A stretch of 11,775 nucleotides of DNA from Pseudanabaena sp. UBA1465 (GTDB taxonomy: Bacteria > Cyanobacteriota > Cyanobacteriia > Pseudanabaenales > Pseudanabaenaceae): assembly GCA_002325645.1 (NCBI GenBank), contig DCSN01000060.1:1-11775 (forward strand), given 5' to 3'. Both the position numbers and the translations under genes were made by a program. This document shows positions 6,010 through 11,775 of this stretch, piece after piece. A model generated the notes under the pieces. The model saw nothing but the letters and a program-made list of their open reading frames with translations, ran no database searches and was not told where the DNA came from. Each line of letters opens with the position of its first letter. Positions within the stretch are counted from its first letter, which is position 1.

Positions 6010-9000
6010 ATGAACTCGGAACAACAACAGCAGCGGATCATGGGTTACTTCATCGAAGAAGCCCGCGAACACCTTCATACCATCGAGCAAGGAGTATTAA
6101 ACTTACAGGAAGTCTTGGATGAGCCTGAATCAATTAATGAGCTTTTTCGGGCGGCGCACTCCATTAAAGGCGGGTCTGCCATGCTTGGTGTGGGAAGTGT
6201 TCAGCATGTTGCTCACCGATTAGAAGACTTTTTTAAGATCCTCAAAGAAAATCCGCAAATAAAGGTTGATGAAAGATTAAAGAGCTTACTTTTAGCTGGA
6301 TTTGATCCCCTTACGGAATTATTAGACGAGCTGCAATCTGGATTTAAGGTGTCCGATGAGCTAACTATTGAGACGAATAATCGTGTTAAACCAGTATTTG
6401 CCGAATTAGAATCCTATCTCAATCAACTAGCCTCAAGTCCTAGCGATTCAAAACCTCCTAAATTATCAATTAACACAGCCGCAGACCTATTTGATGAACC
6501 TATGTTGGATTCTTCTCAAGAATCCGTATTTCAAGAAGAAGTTACCGCAAAAATGCGAGATATGCTGCAACTCTTTCGGGGCAGTGATTCTCAAGAAAGC
6601 CGATCGCAACTACAGGAAATTTGCAATCACTTCCAAGATATTGGCAATAAATTTGATTTAAGGAACTGGGCTAATTTAGCCATGCAAACTAAAAATGCGA
6701 TCGCCCAGCCTAGTAATTCCTACCGTACCCTCGCGCCCATTTTAATCAGAGAACTTAAAGAAGCACAGGACTTGGTTTTGGCAAATCGTGAATCAGAAAT
6801 TGTCATATCGTCGCAAATTCAAAATTTACTGCCCTATCAATTTTCTGATTCCGAAGATGACGAGGTTAGTACGATTTTCACTACAGCCTTTGGAGATATT
6901 GATGACGAGCCAGAGGTGGAGGATTTACAAATTGCAGATATTAACAGCAATGAAAATTTAGATATATCTGCCCCTGAGCAATTAGCTCCTCAATCTACCA
7001 ACATAGATGATGTAGATCTATTTGCTGATGATAGCAACGAAGAAACATTTGACTTGTTGGGGCTGCCTCAAGATCAAATTGATCAAATGGACTGGATGGA
7101 TAGTGAATATGAAATCACTGAAAATCAACATATCGATGGACCCAAAGTTGGTGCATCAGAATTAAAGTCTTTAGCAGTTCTATTTGAAAATGATGATATT
7201 GATTTTGATGCCGCTTGGGAAGATATTGAGTCTAATGAAAGTCATATATCAAAGCATGGTGATGATCAGCTTTTAAATCATAATCATGATGAGTTTGCCG
7301 ATCTACTAGAAAATGGTTCTAATAATTTGGGACCCTCTGCCCAAATTAGTTCAGGAACAGCAACATCTAGTATAGAACAGCTATTTGGTGATTTTCCTAC
7401 TGATGAATCTGTAGTTCAGTCAAGTCGAGATTCTCAGAATTTATTTCCAGATGATATTGATTTTCTAGAAGATATTAATCTAGAGGAAGTTGATATTGCA
7501 CCTCAGCAGAATTCTGTAATTGAAACTAACAATATTCACTCAGACTTCGATCAAATTATTGCTACTGATTCAATGGCAGATATTCCTATAGATGCAGATA
7601 TTACTGATTTTGATTTAGGAATTGATATCATTGAAGGAATTAGTGATCGTGACAATATCATTAATATTGATGATATCAATATTAATGATGAAGTTAACGA
7701 TGATGAAATCAACTTTGCAGAAGGCTTACAGGTGGATTCTTCTGAGCAATTGACAGATAATCAGCTTGTTGATGAGCTAATTAGAGAGCAAGATAATATT
7801 GAATCTCTATCGAGCGAAGAATACTTTGCTGAGATTGAAAGACAAGAAAATGCTGCTTCTGATGATTTCAATGTGGTTAGCGAAGTGTCCGAGCCATTTG
7901 CGTTAACTTTTTCGGAAGAGAACATGGCGCTGCTAGAAGACCCCTTTGCGATCGGTGAAAATTTTGACAAAGAGTTGCTAGAGTCACCGCTAAGTGCCAC
8001 TAATGAAGATCTAGATACTAATGACACATCGGGCTTAAGTATATTTGATGAGCTAGGTTTTGATAATGACGAATCTTTAGTTGAAAGTTTTAACTCAACC
8101 GCAGATAGTTCAGTAAATGCTTTAACAGGCTTAATCGATATGCCTGTTATTTCTGTTGCAGATGATTTAGATAGCAATTTAGGTAACGATGATTTAAGTT
8201 TTCTTGATGACAATGCAGAGTCTGAAAGCTTTGTAGAATTTGCAGAGACTGAAAACTTCGGAGATTTCGACCAAGAGGATGTTTCTGCTCAAGAAATTAA
8301 TTATGTAGATGAATTAGGGGATTTCTTTGCGGATTCCGAAGAGGCTGAATTAATTCCTAGTAGCAGTAATTTGAATAATACAGATGGGCTAGGAGATTTC
8401 TTTAACAATTCAGAATCTGAGGAGAATGATATTACGCAAGGTAATGTTATTAGCAGTTTTGAGCAAGAATTTAGTAGTGTTAATGATATCGACGAATTAG
8501 GCGATTTCTTTGCGGATTCAACAACATCTACTGAGACATCATCCGAAGATTTTGTTGATAACAATTGGAGCGATTTTAATATTAATGATCCTAATATTAA
8601 TGATCCTAATATTAACGAAGAGAATAATCTTAATATAGATTCTGGATTGGGTAATGAATTTGACGGATTTGCTGACTCAAGTTTTTCTCAAGAAATCAAT
8701 TCAGACCTAGGGGATGTAATTGAGGATGTAATTACAGATTCTAATTCTCTAGGCTCTTTAGAAGAAGAATTTCCTGAAGATGTTGCTGCTCCCATCACCT
8801 CTTCAGGAAAGACTGTTGATGTAGAAGGTTTATTTGCCAATGCAAGTGAAGATGATTTGACTATTTTAGAAAATGATTTTGGTGATAGTTTTGGTGATGA
8901 TTTTGGTGATGATTTTGGATTTGATGAAACGCGATCGCTAACCGAATCACAGCCTAGCCATGAACTCGATCAAGATCTTGAACAAGAAAATGAAGATCTA

Positions 9001-11742
9001 GAAAATCTGTTTGCAACGGCGATCGCGGATCTATCGGAGCCAGCGATCGAACCAGTGGATGAAAATCTGACAACAATCCAAGATGATTTAGGGCTTGATG
9101 ATTTTGCTGATGGGGATAATGATGATATTACCGCAAGCACTACTATCGATAACTTAGTGGACTTCTTTCAAGGTGATGATGATTTAGATAATGTTGAACT
9201 AGTATCATCCCAATTCTTAACTAATAATGATTTTGAAATTGACTACACCTCAGATTTAGCTGGCGTGAATGAATTGATTGATCTAAATAGCTCTGGAGCT
9301 ACAATATCTGATTTGTCTGACTTTAATGCGGTAACAGCCCCTAATTTTCATGTCGAGAACCAATCGGGAGTAGAGGAACTTAATAATATTGATGATAACT
9401 TTGACTTTGATGACTTAGAAGCTATGATTGGCAATTCAGGTTCTTTGCCCCATAGTAATGAGTATAGTAATGATTCTGTCATTGGAGAAGTTACTAATCA
9501 ATTAATGAATAATAGCTACGCTAAGGGCAATAGACAGCAATTGGCTGATTCTGATGACACAAATTTTGATGAACTAGAAGCTCTATTAGGGGATAGTGGT
9601 GGTTTTGACAACCTAGGACTGGGTAATTTTGGATCATCTACAGAGGATTCACAGGCTGATACTCTTACGGCGTTCATTGAGCCGACAAAGCCTGATGATG
9701 ACTTTGATGAATTGGAAAATATGCTTCAGTCTGCATTTGCTAAAGATGTTGGGCCAATAAAAACAAAACCTTCTATTCGTCCTGCTGCCACTCAACGCAA
9801 GCCCAAGTTGACTGATTCAACTATGCGGGTCGATGTTAAATATCTTGATAGTCTTAATAATTTAGTTGGGGAACTGGTAGTCAATCGGAATCTTTTAGAA
9901 CAAGAGCAGGAGCGATTACAGCAGTTTATTACTAACCTATTGCATCAAGTTCAATTGCTCAGTGATGTATCTCAAAGAATGCGCGATCAGTATGATCGAT
10001 CGCTATTAGAGGCTTCACTAACCGCAGGGCGTGGACGTTCATATACTAGTTCCAGCTTTGAAATTGACTATTCTTATGATGGTGCAACTGCGAGTAGTAA
10101 TGTTAGTAGTGAATTTGAGGGAATTGAATTTGATCGTTACAATACTTTCCATGTTCTCTCGCAGGAAATTATTGAGCTAATTGTCAAAGTTCGAGAATCT
10201 GCTTCTGACATTGAGTTTGTGGTGGGAGAAACCGATCAGGTAACTCGTCAGTTAGGAACAATTACGACGCAGGTTCAGGATGATTTGAAGCAATCACGCA
10301 TGGTTCCCTTCGCGCAGATTGCCGATCGCTTGCCTAGAGGTATTCGCGATCGCGCCATTAGGACTGGTAAACAGGCTGACTTAGAAGTATATGGGCGTGA
10401 GACTTTGATTGACAAAGCTATTTTGGAATCCCTGACCGATCCTCTGACTCACCTTGTTAATAATGCGATCGATCATGGCTTAGAAGATCCTGCTACTCGT
10501 CAGGCGGCAGGCAAAGCATCTACGGGTAAACTCACAGTCCGCGCCTATCACCAAGGCAACCAAACCGTTATTTCCATTAGTGATGATGGGGCGGGGATTA
10601 GTACCGAGAAGGTGAAGAAAAGCGCTGTTGCTAAGGGTGTGCGTACTCAAGCAGAAGTCGATCGCCTCAATGATACGGAAGTTTATGCTTTGCTCTTTGA
10701 AGCAGGATTCAGTACTGCGGCCGAGGCGGATGAATTTAAGGGGCGTGGCGTTGGTTTGGATGTGGTCAAAACCTGTCTGGATGACATTCGCGGTGTGATT
10801 ATTGTGGAGTCATTGGTCGGCAAGGGAACCACCTTTACGATTCGCTTACCGCTTACCCTTAGTATTTCTAAGGCGATGTTCTGTATTAGCGATCGCGCCC
10901 GAATTGCTTTCCCCGTCGATGGTTTCGAGGATATGGTGGAAGTTCCTCAAAGTCAGATTGTCCTCAATGAAAAAGGTCAACCCTGCCTACCTTGGCGCGA
11001 TACGATCTTACCGTTCCAACATCTATCGAATTTGCTGTCCTATAGTCGTCATCTCAGCCGTAGTAATATTTACGGCAAACAGGATAACGATGAACTATGT
11101 ATCATTATTCTCCGTAATGACACGAACTATCTTGCCTTGCAGGTCGATCAATTCCTTGGTGAATATGAAATCGTAATCAAACAACTAGAGGGACCAATTC
11201 CCCAGCCTGCGGGGATTGCAGGGGCGACAGTATTGGGGGATGGGCGCGTGATGGCGATCGCCAACGTATTGGAGCTATTTGACATTGCTAGTGGCAGATT
11301 GCGTCCTTCTACTTCGGGCATCACTATCCAGCCAACGGTCGAAGAAGATGTGGCAGCCGATCCAACGGTGCTGATTGTAGACGACTCGATTACAGTACGC
11401 GAGTTGTTGTCTCTCACCTTTGCGAAGGTGGGCTACCGCGTCGAACAGGCTAAGGATGGACAGGACGCATGGGAAAAACTGCGTGCGGGTCTGCCCTGTG
11501 ACATGATCTTCTGCGATATTGAGATGCCACGGATGGATGGATTAGATCTGCTATCAAGATTGCAAAAGGATTCGCGCCTCAAGGAAATTCCTGTGGCGAT
11601 GTTAACCTCGCGTGGAGCTGATCGCCACCGTCAATCTGCCATTCAACTGGGCGCTAAGGGTTACTTCACTAAGCCCTATCTTGAAGAAGAACTATTGAGT
11701 GCCTCAAAGCGGCTCTTGAATGGAGAGACTTTGCCAATTTAA
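6010..11742 (+). CDS. pilL: Giant hybrid CheA kinase (PilL/HmpE type): Hpt, acidic linker, HATPase, CheW, receiver
   Basis: This is a 1910-residue chemosensory kinase. The Hpt domain (1-110) has phospho-acceptor H50 in RAAHSIKGGSAMLG. Residues about 172-278 look like a second helical Hpt-like unit without a phospho-acceptor histidine. A very acidic, probably disordered region spans about 278-1255. The dimerisation domain starts near 1272 (MRVDVKYLDSLNNLVGELVV). The ATPase has the N box LTHLVNNAIDHG (1479-1490), G1 SDDGAGIS (1524-1531) and G2 GRGVGLDVV (1578-1586), all intact. A CheW-like domain follows (about 1618-1765). The C-terminal receiver has D1791/D1792, phospho-acceptor D1836 in FCDIEMPRMDG, T1866 and K1888. 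The start has a good AGAGGA (5997-6002) seven bases upstream, and the gene begins 53 bp after the receptor gene. Unlike Synechocystis, where pilL is split over two loci, the kinase here is a single intact frame. No classic P2 domain is recognisable. Confidence 0.95.
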   Translation: MNSEQQQQRIMGYFIEEAREHLHTIEQGVLNLQEVLDEPESINELFRAAHSIKGGSAMLGVGSVQHVAHRLEDFFKILKENPQIKVDERLKSLLLAGFDPLTELLDELQSGFKVSDELTIETNNRVKPVFAELESYLNQLASSPSDSKPPKLSINTAADLFDEPMLDSSQESVFQEEVTAKMRDMLQLFRGSDSQESRSQLQEICNHFQDIGNKFDLRNWANLAMQTKNAIAQPSNSYRTLAPILIRELKEAQDLVLANRESEIVISSQIQNLLPYQFSDSEDDEVSTIFTTAFGDIDDEPEVEDLQIADINSNENLDISAPEQLAPQSTNIDDVDLFADDSNEETFDLLGLPQDQIDQMDWMDSEYEITENQHIDGPKVGASELKSLAVLFENDDIDFDAAWEDIESNESHISKHGDDQLLNHNHDEFADLLENGSNNLGPSAQISSGTATSSIEQLFGDFPTDESVVQSSRDSQNLFPDDIDFLEDINLEEVDIAPQQNSVIETNNIHSDFDQIIATDSMADIPIDADITDFDLGIDIIEGISDRDNIINIDDININDEVNDDEINFAEGLQVDSSEQLTDNQLVDELIREQDNIESLSSEEYFAEIERQENAASDDFNVVSEVSEPFALTFSEENMALLEDPFAIGENFDKELLESPLSATNEDLDTNDTSGLSIFDELGFDNDESLVESFNSTADSSVNALTGLIDMPVISVADDLDSNLGNDDLSFLDDNAESESFVEFAETENFGDFDQEDVSAQEINYVDELGDFFADSEEAELIPSSSNLNNTDGLGDFFNNSESEENDITQGNVISSFEQEFSSVNDIDELGDFFADSTTSTETSSEDFVDNNWSDFNINDPNINDPNINEENNLNIDSGLGNEFDGFADSSFSQEINSDLGDVIEDVITDSNSLGSLEEEFPEDVAAPITSSGKTVDVEGLFANASEDDLTILENDFGDSFGDDFGDDFGFDETRSLTESQPSHELDQDLEQENEDLENLFATAIADLSEPAIEPVDENLTTIQDDLGLDDFADGDNDDITASTTIDNLVDFFQGDDDLDNVELVSSQFLTNNDFEIDYTSDLAGVNELIDLNSSGATISDLSDFNAVTAPNFHVENQSGVEELNNIDDNFDFDDLEAMIGNSGSLPHSNEYSNDSVIGEVTNQLMNNSYAKGNRQQLADSDDTNFDELEALLGDSGGFDNLGLGNFGSSTEDSQADTLTAFIEPTKPDDDFDELENMLQSAFAKDVGPIKTKPSIRPAATQRKPKLTDSTMRVDVKYLDSLNNLVGELVVNRNLLEQEQERLQQFITNLLHQVQLLSDVSQRMRDQYDRSLLEASLTAGRGRSYTSSSFEIDYSYDGATASSNVSSEFEGIEFDRYNTFHVLSQEIIELIVKVRESASDIEFVVGETDQVTRQLGTITTQVQDDLKQSRMVPFAQIADRLPRGIRDRAIRTGKQADLEVYGRETLIDKAILESLTDPLTHLVNNAIDHGLEDPATRQAAGKASTGKLTVRAYHQGNQTVISISDDGAGISTEKVKKSAVAKGVRTQAEVDRLNDTEVYALLFEAGFSTAAEADEFKGRGVGLDVVKTCLDDIRGVIIVESLVGKGTTFTIRLPLTLSISKAMFCISDRARIAFPVDGFEDMVEVPQSQIVLNEKGQPCLPWRDTILPFQHLSNLLSYSRHLSRSNIYGKQDNDELCIIILRNDTNYLALQVDQFLGEYEIVIKQLEGPIPQPAGIAGATVLGDGRVMAIANVLELFDIASGRLRPSTSGITIQPTVEEDVAADPTVLIVDDSITVRELLSLTFAKVGYRVEQAKDGQDAWEKLRAGLPCDMIFCDIEMPRMDGLDLLSRLQKDSRLKEIPVAMLTSRGADRHRQSAIQLGAKGYFTKPYLEEELLSASKRLLNGETLPI
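6526..6843 (+). other. Degenerate second Hpt-like helical domain within the CheA (residues about 173-278)
   Basis: The segment is helical and sits between the true Hpt domain and the acidic linker. It includes MRDMLQLFRGSDSQESRSQL and then WANLAMQTKNAIAQPSNSYR (220-239), followed by an amphipathic helix around ELKEAQDLVLANRESEI. Its position and helix pattern resemble an Hpt bundle, but no HxxKG motif is present, so it cannot carry phosphate in the usual way. I infer a structural or docking role; similar segments are, from memory, present in other cyanobacterial PilL/HmpE proteins. Confidence 0.5.
7657..7689. repeat. Perfect inverted repeat, 15-bp arms and 3-nt loop, inside the CheA gene
   Basis: ATCATTAATATTGAT (7657-7671) and ATCAATATTAATGAT (7675-7689) are exact reverse complements around GAT. 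In frame they encode residues 550-560 (IINIDDININD). The symmetry is helped by codon choice: ATT pairs with AAT and ATC with GAT, so runs of Ile, Asn and Asp codons are naturally self-complementary. The hairpin is AT-rich but long for a coding region. Confidence 0.92.
8308..8520 (+). repeat. Three DELGDFFADS-type repeats in the CheA linker
   Basis: Copies lie at 8308-8337 (DELGDFFADS, residues 767-776), 8383-8412 (DGLGDFFNNS, 792-801) and 8491-8520 (DELGDFFADS, 828-837). The first and third match at 27 of 30 bases, which points to recent duplication or gene-conversion-like exchange rather than convergence. A degenerate fourth copy, DNLVDFFQGD, is at 9148-9177. Each is a short acidic segment with a Leu and two Phe, set in low-complexity spacers. 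Confidence 0.85.
8578..8615 (+). repeat. 15-bp tandem repeat encoding NINDP units in the CheA linker
   Basis: AATATTAATGATCCT is repeated exactly at 8578-8592 and 8593-8607, with the first eight bases of a third copy at 8608-8615. It encodes NINDPNINDPNIN. The unit is a multiple of three, so changes in copy number would lengthen or shorten the linker without a frameshift. Confidence 0.92.
8881..8916 (+). repeat. 12-bp tandem repeat encoding GD(S/D)F units in the CheA linker
   Basis: GGTGATGATTTT occurs at 8893-8904 and 8905-8916, preceded by a copy with two mismatches (GGTGATAGTTTT, 8881-8892). It encodes GDSFGDDFGDDF (residues 958-969). Like the 15-bp repeat, its unit preserves the frame, marking this linker as a site of in-frame expansion and contraction. 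Confidence 0.92.
9406..9738 (+). repeat. Three FDxLExxL motif repeats at the end of the CheA linker
   Basis: Aligned copies are FDDLEAMIGNSG (residues 1133-1144, from 9406), FDELEALLGDSG (1186-1197, from 9568) and FDELENMLQSAF (1232-1243, to 9738), spaced 53 and 46 residues apart. Each would form a short amphipathic helix with F, L and L/M on one face, in an otherwise disordered acidic setting. This is the pattern expected of repeated docking motifs (inference). They lie just before the dimerisation and ATPase domains. Confidence 0.7.
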
Positions 11743-11775
11743 TTTGCTGAATCAAAATTTTTGTTAAAAGTACCG

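Noticed and set aside
7761..8213. Long reverse-strand open frame, Ser-rich, within the CheA linker
   Set aside because: It is the complement of Asp/Glu/Asn-rich codons, which yield few stops and many Ser codons on the other strand. It has no recognisable domain and lies entirely within an intact gene.
8301..8564. Another reverse-strand Ser/Leu-rich open frame, opposite the DELGDFF repeats
   Set aside because: Same composition effect; its internal repeats merely mirror the forward-strand repeats.
10802..11176. Forward open frame of 124 codons overlapping the CheA ATPase and CheW domains
   Set aside because: The main frame there encodes clear conserved motifs; the alternative product resembles nothing.
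33..11261. Repeated GCGATCGC octamers as a regulatory or CRISPR-like array
   Set aside because: These are the HIP1 palindromes common throughout many cyanobacterial genomes. Spacing is irregular and most lie in coding DNA.
1..11775. tRNA, rRNA, insertion sequence, prophage or CRISPR features
   Set aside because: I saw no cloverleaf-like sequence, transposase, terminal inverted repeats or regularly spaced repeat-spacer structure in the window.

Overview
The window reads as cyanobacterial chromosome. The HIP1 octamer GCGATCGC occurs at least twelve times (for example at 33, 644, 1540, 2878, 4562, 4691, 6697, 8931, 9019, 10346, 10889 and 11254). All recognisable proteins are of cyanobacterial type, spacers are AT-rich, and every supported gene lies on the + strand. 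A Pseudanabaena-like or other AT-rich filamentous lineage is possible, but the sequence alone does not settle the genus.

Layout. Positions 1-380 are an AT-rich non-coding leader. A small four-cysteine protein of unknown function follows (381-671), then a complete YifB/ComM-family AAA+ ATPase (747-2270) with a likely hairpin terminator behind it. From 2499 to the window end runs a four-gene chemosensory operon of the Pil/Hmp (type IV pilus, Che-like) class: a CheY/PilH single-domain response regulator, a CheW/PilI adaptor, a PilJ/HmpD-type methyl-accepting protein with an N-terminal TPR-like domain, and a 1910-residue hybrid CheA (PilL/HmpE type).

How the parts work together. The methyl-accepting protein and CheW should form an array that controls CheA autophosphorylation on H50 of its Hpt domain. 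Phosphate then goes to D52 of the stand-alone regulator and/or D1836 of CheA's own receiver, and the output acts on type IV pili (twitching, phototaxis or hormogonium gliding in relatives). The usual first gene of such loci, a PatA-type regulator (pilG/pixG/hmpA), is not present here, nor are cheR or cheB. ComM acts in natural transformation, which also uses type IV pili, so its position next door is suggestive.

The most unusual part is the middle of the CheA. About 900 consecutive residues (280-1171) carry only ten Lys/Arg and no Cys. They are dominated by Asp, Glu, Asn and Ser and hold recurring short hydrophobic-aromatic motifs (DELGDFFADS-like; then FDxLExxL-like, the last two of which fall just downstream in residues 1172-1243). 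The DNA of this stretch contains tandem repeats and a perfect 15-bp-stem inverted repeat. Separately, four intergenic spacers each hold a short tandem duplication (9-12 bp).
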